From the NCBI GenBank assembly GCA_040755725.1, contig JBFMAI010000023.1:62001-126000 (forward strand): a stretch of DNA of 64,000 bases, given 5' to 3'. Both the position numbers and the translations under genes were made by a program. Positions 45,262-52,858 of the stretch are shown here, one piece after another. Numbering within the stretch: position 1 is the first letter of the stretch; every line of letters begins with the position of its first letter. This DNA comes from JBFMAI01 sp040755725. Lineage in GTDB: Bacteria; Planctomycetota; Phycisphaerae; UBA1845; Fen-1342. The notes under the pieces are model-generated. The model was not told where the DNA came from, searched no databases, and saw nothing but the letters and a program-made list of their open reading frames with translations.

Positions 45262-45478
45262 AAGCGCGGTTTCCTGGATCGCCTTGGAACGCCTATTAGT
45301 CCGCCGCAGAAGTGGCGCCGGCCCCCCGCGGCCGGCGTGGAACGTCGAAAACGCCCCGAAATCTCACGTCCGCCACGGGGGGCGGACGCTACGGCGCGTC
45401 TTGCGGCGGACTGCTATCCGAACCGCGCACGCCAGTGCGGGGTTCCGGTAAGTGCTGCCAGATGGGCCGGGCCGGCGC
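45262..45478. other. Intergenic gap with GC-rich hairpins between convergent genes
   Basis: It holds the inverted 18-bp repeat (45304-45321) and two short palindromes: GCCGGCC with GGCCGGC, about 45317-45335, and GTCCGCC with GGGCGGAC, about 45369-45384. Either could end transcription of ligA, but neither has a U-tract. Confidence 0.4.
45304..45321 (-). repeat. 18-bp repeat, inverted copy of 6738-6755
   Basis: CCGCAGAAGTGGCGCCGG is the exact reverse complement of the copy at 6738. It merges with a GC palindrome on its right. Confidence 0.55.
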
Positions 45479-46225
45479 TCATTTCTCAATCACCAGAATC
45501 AGGTCGCCACTGTGCTCCCGCTCGTACGGCGTGCGCTGGTAATCGCCGTAATTGTGAACGGCGGCGGCGCCGGCGTCGCGGGCAGCCCGCGCCAGCTCCA
45601 CAACGTCCAGACCGAGAAACGGCACCGATTCATGCCGGGCCGTCAGCGCATCGCCGGAGACCGTCAAATCGACGAACTCCACGAATCCGCGCGCCCCGAC
45701 ACGATGCACGCCCTTCAGCACGGTGTGCTCGACGCCGTCCAACGTGACCCGCCGGAACTTCTGCCAGACCACCGGCCCTTCGGCCAGCCGCCACAAGTTC
45801 AAGACCTGGATGAGGCCGACGCCGCCGGGACGCAGCGCCGCCGTCATCTGCCGAATGGCCCGTGGCGCCGTCGGTACGTCGGGCACCAGCGCCAGTGAGT
45901 TGCCGACGCACACCACGGCGTCGAACACGTCGCCGACGGGTTCCGCAAACGACCGGACCACCCAACGGAGTGTGTTCAACTCACCGAATTGTCACCGGCA
46001 GCGCTCGATCATGGTCGGACCGGCGTCCGCCCCTTCGACGTGCAGCCCCCACGAGTGGAACATCGCGGCGTGCTGCCCGGTCCCACACGCCGCGTCCAGC
46101 GCCCGTCGCACGCCCCGCTGCTCGAACAAGGCGTAATAGAGCGGCTCTGCCTTGCCCGTTATCTCCCCCCGGAATTGCCGGATGAACCACATAAACCGGG
46201 GGCAGGTCAGCTGAACTTCGTCCAA
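45479..46225 (-). pseudogene. SAM-dependent methyltransferase gene interrupted by an in-frame TGA
   Basis: Two frames, 46225-45992 and 45991-45479, lie in the same reading phase, separated only by a TGA at 45992-45994 after MIERCR. The first part has motif I, ALDAACGTGQHAA, and EGADAGPTM; the second has FDAVVCVGNSLALVPD, ALRPGGVGLIQVLN and a C-terminal SGDLILVIEK. Joined, they make a complete class I methyltransferase of about 247 residues. Possible starts are a TTG at 46225 or an ATG at 46192. The gene lies 82 bases after btaA on the same strand. It is either a recent nonsense pseudogene, a read-through gene or a sequence error. Confidence 0.75.
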
Positions 46226-46307
46226 CGCTGCGCGCGTGGTGGAACCCGGCGGACCCCCTTATTGGCCCATTCCGATACGGGCCACGACAGGGTGCCGCCG
46301 CGACCAG

Positions 46308-47471
46308 CTACACGCGGCCGTTTGGCTTGCTGCGGACCGTCAGGACGTAGAAGCTGCCGTAGGTCGCCGAGCGGTCGCGGGCCAGGAGCCGGCGGGCAAG
46401 GTCGTCGTGCCGCTCCACATGGGGCTCGAGGCTGGCCGGGGGATCCAGGCGGTAGCTGCCGGAACGGTAGATCAACGTCGCCCCCAAGGCCGCCGCCCGC
46501 AGCACGCTGCGCAGCGTCTGCTCGAACACCGGCGGTGACATCCAATCGAAGATGTCCAGCAGGTTGAACTTGGTAACCGAGCTCTCGGGCAAAGTGTCGA
46601 GGAACGGCCCCAGCCAGCCGTTGACCACGAGGACGCGGTCCGCGTTGCGGCGCAGCGTGTCGAAGTTCTCCGCGCGCAGGTACGGCGAGACGCGATCGCC
46701 GCGGAACTTCCCGGTGACCGCCTGGCTGAGGAAGTAGTTGTCGTAGATGGGGACGCGGGTGAGCGCGTACTCGACCCGCTCCTTCACGTAGTCGTACATG
46801 TTGTGCCGGCCGTTGACCAGCCGGTATTGATCGGGATGCACGCCGGACAAGTACAACAGCGGGCGGAACATCACGAAGCGTTTGGCCCACGGCCCCCACA
46901 GCCGCGGCGCCGCCTCCTTGCGGTACCACGCCTCCTGCTCCGCGAGCGACTGGAGCTCGAAGAACTCCTCGACCCGCCGCGGTGGCAGATCGAGCAGGGC
47001 GAGGAAACGGCGCAAGATGCGACAGAACAGGCCCAGGCGGCCGAACTGGTAGAGGCCGCGGGCCGCCATCCACAGGTTCTTGTCCCAGAAGGCCTGGGCC
47101 CGCGCGGACAGGTGCGGGCGCAGATACGGGCGGTACACCCGGGTCACGACGCGGGGGCGTCGGGCCGCGAAGATGTCGAAGAACGTGTCATGGTCGACGC
47201 TGCGGATCGCGGCGAGCTTCAACTCCAGGATGGCGTTCTGGGCCGGGTTGCCGTCCACGCAGATCACTTGCCGGGGGCTCTGGCACAGGAAGTTCAGCGG
47301 GTTGCAGCCCGCCGAGCTGATCGACACCACCGTGTCGGCGGGGGTGATCCGCAGGGCCTGGCGGTCCATCTCCGGGTCTTCCCACGACATGTTGAAGACG
47401 ATGCCGTGGAACACCAGGCGTTCGAGTAGGGCCCGCCCTTCGGCGACGGGCATGTTCACGACCTGCGGCAT
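46308..47471 (-). CDS. btaA: S-adenosylmethionine:diacylglycerol 3-amino-3-carboxypropyltransferase BtaA (betaine lipid synthesis)
   Basis: BtaA transfers the aminocarboxypropyl group of SAM to diacylglycerol, making the head group precursor of DGTS. The 387-residue protein matches the DUF3419/BtaA pattern: NMSWEDPEMDRQAL near the N-terminus, SISSAGCNPLNFLCQSP with VICVDGNPAQNAILELKLAA for SAM binding, and later FNLLDIFDWMSP and LGATLIYRSG. It starts 3 bases after the btaB stop, with GGAAAGGA as Shine-Dalgarno sequence within btaB. It should act at the cytoplasmic membrane. Confidence 0.9.
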   Translation of the reverse strand: MPQVVNMPVAEGRALLERLVFHGIVFNMSWEDPEMDRQALRITPADTVVSISSAGCNPLNFLCQSPRQVICVDGNPAQNAILELKLAAIRSVDHDTFFDIFAARRPRVVTRVYRPYLRPHLSARAQAFWDKNLWMAARGLYQFGRLGLFCRILRRFLALLDLPPRRVEEFFELQSLAEQEAWYRKEAAPRLWGPWAKRFVMFRPLLYLSGVHPDQYRLVNGRHNMYDYVKERVEYALTRVPIYDNYFLSQAVTGKFRGDRVSPYLRAENFDTLRRNADRVLVVNGWLGPFLDTLPESSVTKFNLLDIFDWMSPPVFEQTLRSVLRAAALGATLIYRSGSYRLDPPASLEPHVERHDDLARRLLARDRSATYGSFYVLTVRSKPNGRV

Positions 47472-47474
47472 TTT

Positions 47475-48089
47475 TCAGGGTCCTTTCCGGGCGACCGCCG
47501 TGAAGTTGTACCCCCCAAGCCAGTTTTCCAAGCGCAAGTGCGGATCAAAGCGGCGCAGCTCCTGCTCGTAGGGCCGGCAGGTCTCAACGTGGTTGAGGCG
47601 CAGCCAGCCGCGCATCAAGGGGGCCAGCGGTCCCCAGTGCTGGAACCGTCCGAAGTCCAGCACGACCAATGTGCCGCCGGGCCCCAGGTGCTCCCACGCG
47701 CGGGCCAGGGCCGCCGGCCAATCCGGGATCATGGTCAGGCTGTAACCGAAGAAGACGGCATCGAACACCCGGCCCAGCTTGAGCGTCGTGGCGTCTGCCT
47801 GAACCAGGTCAACGTGGGGCCAACCGTGGGCCGCCACGCGCCGGGCGGCCCGCGTCAGCATGTCCGCCGAGAAGTCGACGCCCGTGAGGTGTCCGGCCTG
47901 CGGGGCCAGGTACGCCAGGATGTGCCGGAAGTTCAGGCCGGTCCCGCAGCCGACTTCCAACACGCGGCTGTCCCGTTGCAGGTTGAGCGCGCCGACGGCC
48001 CGCCGGCGACCGTGCAGGATCATCCAGCGCGTGCCGTCGTAGACGCGGGCGTGAAATCTGTAGAACCGCTGTACGGGGGTGTCCGCCAA
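47475..48089 (-). CDS. btaB: BtaB-type N-methyltransferase (betaine lipid synthesis)
   Basis: BtaB methylates diacylglycerylhomoserine three times to give DGTS. The TTG at 48087-48089 was chosen because AGGAG lies 8 bases upstream and the product (204 residues) then has the family length; longer frames add only low-complexity Arg/Pro sequence. It opens ADTPVQRFYRFHARVYDGTR and has SAM motif VLEVGCGTGLNF, GVDFSADML, VFDAVFFGYSLTMI and WLGGYNFTAVA at the end. The close pairing with btaA makes the call firm. Confidence 0.86.
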   Translation of the reverse strand: MADTPVQRFYRFHARVYDGTRWMILHGRRRAVGALNLQRDSRVLEVGCGTGLNFRHILAYLAPQAGHLTGVDFSADMLTRAARRVAAHGWPHVDLVQADATTLKLGRVFDAVFFGYSLTMIPDWPAALARAWEHLGPGGTLVVLDFGRFQHWGPLAPLMRGWLRLNHVETCRPYEQELRRFDPHLRLENWLGGYNFTAVARKGP

Positions 48090-48194
48090 GAACGCCACTC
48101 CTGGGCGCGCCTGTCGTGCCGGGTTGGCCCCCCGCAACGCGGTCGGTGACGCGGCGTGCCGCGTGTCCCGCCGAACCAGCCACTCGCCGACCGG

Positions 48195-48227
48195 GGGTGG
48201 ACCCCGGATTGGTTCCGGGGGGCACCC
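48195..48227 (-). promoter_or_regulatory. Strong hairpin in the btaBA leader
   Basis: On the minus strand, GGGTGCCCCCCGGA and TCCGGGGTCCACCC pair around the loop ACCAA with one or two mismatches. It lies between the predicted transcription start and the btaB start codon. It could be a leader regulatory structure or an attenuator; no U-tract follows. Confidence 0.35.
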
Positions 48228-48248
48228 GCGCCTGCTCACGATGGGGTA

Positions 48249-48277
48249 ACTATAGCGTCCGGGGCGGTGTGCGTCGA
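48249..48277 (-). promoter_or_regulatory. Sigma-70-type promoter for btaBA
   Basis: The minus strand carries TCGACG (48272-48277), a 17-base spacer and TATAGT (48249-48254). These match 4 of 6 and 5 of 6 consensus bases at the ideal spacing. Start would be near 48242, leaving a leader of about 150 bases. Confidence 0.5.
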
Positions 48278-48444
48278 GGCCACGACGAGCGGCTCGCGTT
48301 GTGGGTGGCGATTTGGTATGGTGAAGGGCAGGAACGGAGCCGATAAGTAGATCGGCTCGTCGGTGCCCGGTCGCCGGCCGCCGACGCAACGCGCCCCTCG
48401 GCGGGGCGCCTTGCGTCCGTGGCCTGCGCCGCTGGAATGGTCGC

Positions 48445-49164
48445 ATGCCGTCCGAGAGTTTTCTGCAAGCCTGCCAAGAGCGGATCCGGTATCACTTCAC
48501 GAACGTCGATTTGTTGCGGGCCGCCCTGCGGCACGCCTCCTCGGCCAACCACCGCGTCGAGAGCAATGAGCGCATGGAGTTTCTGGGCGACGCCGTCCTC
48601 GGCCTTGTGATTTGCCAGGCGCTGTACGAGCGGCTACCGGAGGCCCTGGAGGGAGAGATGACGAAGATCAAGTCGGTCGTCGTGTCGCGTCGGACGTGCG
48701 CCCGCGTGGCGCAGGCGCTGCACCTGACCGACGGGCTCGTGTTGGGACAGGGGATGGAGAACGGGGAGCACCTGCCGCGCTCGCTGGCCGCCGGCACGCT
48801 GGAGGCCGTCATCGCGGCGGTGTACCTGGACGGGGGGCTCAACGCGGCCCGCGACTTCGTGCTGCGACACATGGACGCCGAATTGGGCAAGGCGACCGAC
48901 TCGCGCCACCAGTTCAACCACAAATCGCAGTTGCAGCAGTGGGCGCAGCGCGAGATGAATGCTACCCCGGTCTACGAGCTGCTGGACGAGCAGGGCCCCG
49001 ACCACGCCAAGTGCTTCGAGGTGGCGGTCTCGATCAGCGGGCGCCAGTTCCCTAGCGCGTGGGGCCCCAACAAGAAAGAGGCCGAGCAGAAGGCCGCCCG
49101 CCTGGCCCTGCTGGCCCTCGGGCAGATCGCGGATGCCCCCCAGGAAGAAGCCGCGTCGTCCTGA
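48445..49164 (+). CDS. rnc: Ribonuclease III
   Basis: RNase III cuts double-stranded RNA, including rRNA precursors. The signature NERMEFLGDAVLGL lies at residues 41-54, with Glu45 and Asp49 as metal ligands; the second metal site is in GTLEAVIAAVYLDGG. The C-terminal double-stranded RNA-binding domain runs from NHKSQLQQWAQ to KKEAEQKAARLALLALG. The 239-residue length is standard. There is no clear Shine-Dalgarno sequence. It is divergent from btaBA. Confidence 0.97.
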   Translation: MPSESFLQACQERIRYHFTNVDLLRAALRHASSANHRVESNERMEFLGDAVLGLVICQALYERLPEALEGEMTKIKSVVVSRRTCARVAQALHLTDGLVLGQGMENGEHLPRSLAAGTLEAVIAAVYLDGGLNAARDFVLRHMDAELGKATDSRHQFNHKSQLQQWAQREMNATPVYELLDEQGPDHAKCFEVAVSISGRQFPSAWGPNKKEAEQKAARLALLALGQIADAPQEEAASS

Positions 49165-49290
49165 TTCGTCCGGCGTGCGGGGGAGCAGCACCGCAGCGGG
49201 ACGGCGTGGCGTGGCCGCGGGGCGAGTGCTACGATGACGAGGCCGGCGGCTTGATGCGACCAACTCGCGGCCGCCAGCGGAGACGGGGCG

Positions 49291-51714
49291 ATGTCGAGCG
49301 CACCCGCTACGCCCAACGGCAAACCCGACGCCCTCATCATTCACCTCGTCGAGCAGTTCTTCAACCGCCGCGCTGCCGGCGAGTCGCTCACTCCCGAGAG
49401 CTTCATCGCCGAGCACCCCGAGGCCGGCGAGACGCTGCGGCCGTACCTGGCGGGCGTGCCGCTGATCGATCAAGCCTGCGCGACCGCCGCTGCCGTGGTC
49501 GAAGCAGTCCGCGCCGACCTGCCGCCGATCCCGGGCTACGAGCTGATCGCCGAAATCGGTCGCGGGGGGATGGGCGTGGTCTACAAGGCCCTGCAGAAGT
49601 CCACGAAGCGCGTCGTGGCGCTGAAGATCATGCTGGCCGGCCCGTTCGCCTCGCCCGCGACCCGCCGCCGCTTTGAGCGCGAGGTCGAACTCGCCGCCCG
49701 CCTGCAACACCCCGGCATTGTCCGCGTCCTGGAAAGCGGCGACGTCTCCGGACAACGCTACTACGCGATGGACTACGTGGCCGGCGTGCGGCTCGATCGC
49801 CATCTGGCGGGATCGCAACCCGCGGTCCGCGCCACCATCGACCTGTTCCTGCGCCTGCTCGCCGCCATCCACCATGCCCACGAGCACGGCGTCGTGCACC
49901 GCGACCTCAAGCCGGCCAACGTGCTCATCGACGTGGCCGGCGAGCCGCACATCCTCGATTTCGGCCTGGCCAAGGGTACGGACGCCGCCGACCACCCGGG
50001 CACGGCGACGGACGTGTCCGTGCCGGGCCAGGTCCTGGGCACACTGTTCTATCTGTCGCCGGAGCAGGCCGCCGGCACGCCGGTCGGGCTGGACCACCGC
50101 ACCGACATCTACACGCTGGGGGTGATGCTCTTTGAGGCGCTGACCGGGGCGCTGCCGTACGACACCACCGGGCGATCGTCCGAGATCATCGAGCACATCC
50201 GCGAAGCGCCGCCGCGCCTCCCGTCGTCCCTGTCGCGCGCCGTGGACCGTGACCTGGAGGCTATCCTGCTGAAGGCGCTGGAGAAGGACAAGTCGCGGCG
50301 GTACGCCTCCGCGGCGGAGATGGCCGACGACCTGCGGCGGTACCTCGCAGGCGAACCCGTCCGGGCCCACCGGCCGAGCCGCCTGTACGTCCTGCGCAAG
50401 CGGCTCATCAAGCACCGTCGCCGGGCCCTCGCGGCGGCGGCGATCGTGGTGGTGGGGCTCGGCGCGCTGGCGACCGAATCGTGGCTGCACGAGCGCAGCC
50501 GACAGGCGGCGCGGGCCGAGGCCCTCAACCTGTTGTGGCAGTTGGAGAACGAGGGTGTGGTGGGCAGCCGCGGGCTCGGCGCGGCGCAGTCGCTCTACGC
50601 CCGCCACCCGGACCTGCCCGAGACGCGCCTCACGTGGGCGCAGGCCCAATACCGCAACCTCGATCTGCGCGACGGCGTCCTGGGCTTCCTGGAAACGGTC
50701 GCGCGGCTCGACCGCGACGGCTGGGCCTGTCGCGCCTTGCTGGCGGAGATTTACCAGGCCACGGGGGACGCGGCCCGTGCCACGGCCGCGCGCGCCGCGG
50801 CCGAGCGGCAGCGACCGGACACCGCCGACGCGTATTACCTCGCCTCGCTGGCCACCCTCGATGCGCAGCACGCGCGAGCCAGCGCCAACGAGGCCGTGCG
50901 ACGAAAGCCGGAGCACGTCCTGGCTTGGCAGCGATTGGCCTACTTGTGTCTGCTGCTCAACGATCTTGACGGGGCGCTGGCCGCGGCCGACCGCACCATC
51001 CAGCTCACCGACAGTCGCGGCACGTGGCCGCTGTTCAAGGGGCACATCCTGACGCGACAAGGTCACTTCGCCGACGCCATTGAGCAGTTCACGCAGTGTC
51101 GCGCATACGCCGAGCGGGCCCACGTGTATCGCCTGACCGGTGCCTATGAACAGGCGGTGGCGGACTACACGCGGCTGATCGACAGCCACGGCCCGACCGA
51201 AACACGCGTCTGGCACTACTATCAGCGGGCCACGCCGCTGTGGATTCTCGGTCGCCGCGAGGAGGCGCTCGCGGACTACGCCCAGGTGCGTCGGCTCCTG
51301 GGGCGACCGTTCTATGCCGACGCGCGGAGCTTCTTCATCCTGCACGAGCTGGACCGCGCGGCCGAGGCCCGCGAACTGGTGCAAAGCGGGCTGCGTGAGC
51401 TGCCGCCCGGCTGGCTCCGGACGATCTTCCGTTGCCTGGCCGGGCAGATTACCCCCGACGAACTCGTGGCCGCGCCGCTGGCGCAGACGGCGCGCGAATC
51501 ACTCTGCGAGGCGTGCTATTACGCCGGCGAAATGTGCCTCGTCTTGGACCGGCCGGTCGCAGCTCGGGCGTGGTTCGAGCGCTGCGTCCAGACCGACCTC
51601 CAGTTCGACCCCGATACCGCGCTGGGCACGCCGATGAACGAGCACGAACTTGCCCAGTGGCGGTTGGCCACCCGCTTTGGCGACCTTCCGGCCGGCCCGC
51701 GCCCCGCACCGTGA
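49291..51714 (+). CDS. Transmembrane Hanks-type Ser/Thr kinase with C-terminal TPR domain
   Basis: After about 80 residues of a planctomycete-type N-terminal helix region (EHPEAGETLRPYL), the kinase domain has IGRGGMGVVYKA, Lys in VVALK, HRDLKPAN (His202, Asp204), DFG at 223 and the SPEQA segment. One membrane helix lies at about 377-397 (RRALAAAAIVVVGLGALAT). The remaining 400 residues are TPR-like helical pairs, several in a clear 'RAYAERAHVYRLTGAYEQAVADY' rhythm, and should lie outside the cytoplasm as a sensor or binding module. GGAG precedes the ATG. The substrate is unknown. The broken TPR fragment at 6760 resembles this tail type. Confidence 0.93.
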   Translation: MSSAPATPNGKPDALIIHLVEQFFNRRAAGESLTPESFIAEHPEAGETLRPYLAGVPLIDQACATAAAVVEAVRADLPPIPGYELIAEIGRGGMGVVYKALQKSTKRVVALKIMLAGPFASPATRRRFEREVELAARLQHPGIVRVLESGDVSGQRYYAMDYVAGVRLDRHLAGSQPAVRATIDLFLRLLAAIHHAHEHGVVHRDLKPANVLIDVAGEPHILDFGLAKGTDAADHPGTATDVSVPGQVLGTLFYLSPEQAAGTPVGLDHRTDIYTLGVMLFEALTGALPYDTTGRSSEIIEHIREAPPRLPSSLSRAVDRDLEAILLKALEKDKSRRYASAAEMADDLRRYLAGEPVRAHRPSRLYVLRKRLIKHRRRALAAAAIVVVGLGALATESWLHERSRQAARAEALNLLWQLENEGVVGSRGLGAAQSLYARHPDLPETRLTWAQAQYRNLDLRDGVLGFLETVARLDRDGWACRALLAEIYQATGDAARATAARAAAERQRPDTADAYYLASLATLDAQHARASANEAVRRKPEHVLAWQRLAYLCLLLNDLDGALAAADRTIQLTDSRGTWPLFKGHILTRQGHFADAIEQFTQCRAYAERAHVYRLTGAYEQAVADYTRLIDSHGPTETRVWHYYQRATPLWILGRREEALADYAQVRRLLGRPFYADARSFFILHELDRAAEARELVQSGLRELPPGWLRTIFRCLAGQITPDELVAAPLAQTARESLCEACYYAGEMCLVLDRPVAARAWFERCVQTDLQFDPDTALGTPMNEHELAQWRLATRFGDLPAGPRPAP

Positions 51715-51959
51715 GGCCCGCCCAACTTCCACGGATTGGGACGATGTGGTGCGATCTCGTCGCCCTGGCGCGGGGGCCACGGCCGATTTCGGGTTCCCAA
51801 CGGCTTCAGGGCAGACCGCCCCCGTTGCAGTGCCGGCGGCGATCAACCCCGGCCTGGACGCTGAACGTCGGACGGACACCCGCCTCTCTCGCCCCGGCCG
51901 TTGGCCATTCCCTGTCCGTGCCGGTGCGCTGGGCCGTGACGACAAGCGAGTTAATGATC

Positions 51960-51986
51960 GAGCCCGACGGGGTCAGCGTCGGGCTC
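51960..51986. terminator. Perfect 10-bp hairpin between convergent genes
   Basis: GAGCCCGACG and CGTCGGGCTC pair perfectly around the loop GGGTCAG. It lies in the 362-bp gap between the TPR kinase and the convergent coiled-coil gene and could end transcription from both sides. No U-tract is present. I see nothing else in the gap. Confidence 0.5.
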
Positions 51987-52076
51987 GCGGGGTAGGTCGG
52001 TTGAGGTTCCCGCTCGTCGGTCCTTGGCGGGCGAGGCGGGGTCAGGGGTCGCGGCCCCGCGGTGGCTTGGGGGTCC

Positions 52077-52355
52077 TTACGGGTTGTTGTTCCCGTCGTT
52101 GGGGTTCTGCTCGAGCATCTTGCGGAGGTAGCCGTTCTCGCGGCGCGTGGCTTCCAGGTCAAACAGGAGGTACTTGATGCCCAGCCGCAGGAAATCAATG
52201 CTCTCCTGCAACGTGCTGACGCTCTTCTTGATCTGCTCGTGACGGTCGCGCGTTTCCTCGGCCAGCTTCCGCAGCCGATCGCGTTCCCCCTCGGGGAGAT
52301 TGTCGATTTCGGCCACCAGCTCGGCCAGGCGTTTCTGGAATTCGGCTTCGTTCAT
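52077..52355 (-). CDS. Small coiled-coil protein of unknown function, planctomycete type
   Basis: The ATG at 52353-52355 has GGAGGAAAG upstream. The 92-residue protein is almost entirely helical with heptads through RLAELVAEIDNLPEGERDRL, a central KKSVSTLQESIDFLRLGIKY and LLFDLEATRRENGYLRKMLE. I recognise the pattern from other planctomycete genomes, where it has no known function. It should be cytoplasmic and oligomeric. Confidence 0.75.
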   Translation of the reverse strand: MNEAEFQKRLAELVAEIDNLPEGERDRLRKLAEETRDRHEQIKKSVSTLQESIDFLRLGIKYLLFDLEATRRENGYLRKMLEQNPNDGNNNP

Positions 52356-52662
52356 GCTTCTTTCCTCCTCAGGAAAGCACCGGGCCGTGGGTCGCTGGCC
52401 GCCGGTCGGACGATCCCGCATCGTCCGCTGTCCTGAATCGCCAAATTATACCCCGGGCGCGCACGGCCCCGGGGAGCCGGCGTCGTCGGTCACGATCCAC
52501 GGGGTCCCGCCTCGCCGGATTCGAGCCGTGGCGCCACGACGACGGCCGTTTTATGAGCCCTAACGCGTTATTCGGCCGCCCCTGACACGCCCGTCACCCC
52601 GTTTTCTCGCCGGGTTCCGAGAACAACAGCGCCGCACACTCTTGAGCGGTCCCGGCCCATCG

Positions 52663-52790
52663 GCTAAATGGACATTCAGAACCATGGGACGCCAGCCGGG
52701 AGGGCGAGCCTCCCGGCGAGCCGCGGCCCGGCAGTCCCGGCGCGCCGGGATCGCCCTCCCGTGTCGCGCGACCGTGAATACCCGTTTAGA
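52663..52790 (+). repeat. Palindromic dispersed repeat, family 1, copy 6 (most complete)
   Basis: The left end CTAAATGGACATTCAG and the inverted right end CTAAACGGGTATTCAC form terminal inverted repeats. Inside are GGGAGGGCGAGCCTCCCGGC and the partner arm ATCGCCCTCCC. Total length is about 128 bases. It lies 69 bases upstream of gltX. The rest of the 503-bp gap shows no gene. Confidence 0.85.
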
Positions 52791-52858
52791 CAGGCCGTTC
52801 GCGGCGGATTCCTGCGGACACGAGTTACCGGACCGCCGGTCGAAGTGTTGAGGCAACG

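Noticed and set aside
45992..45994. The TGA in the methyltransferase as a selenocysteine codon
   Set aside because: It is not at a catalytic or redox position and no plausible SECIS-like hairpin follows directly. Nonsense mutation, read-through or sequence error are simpler.
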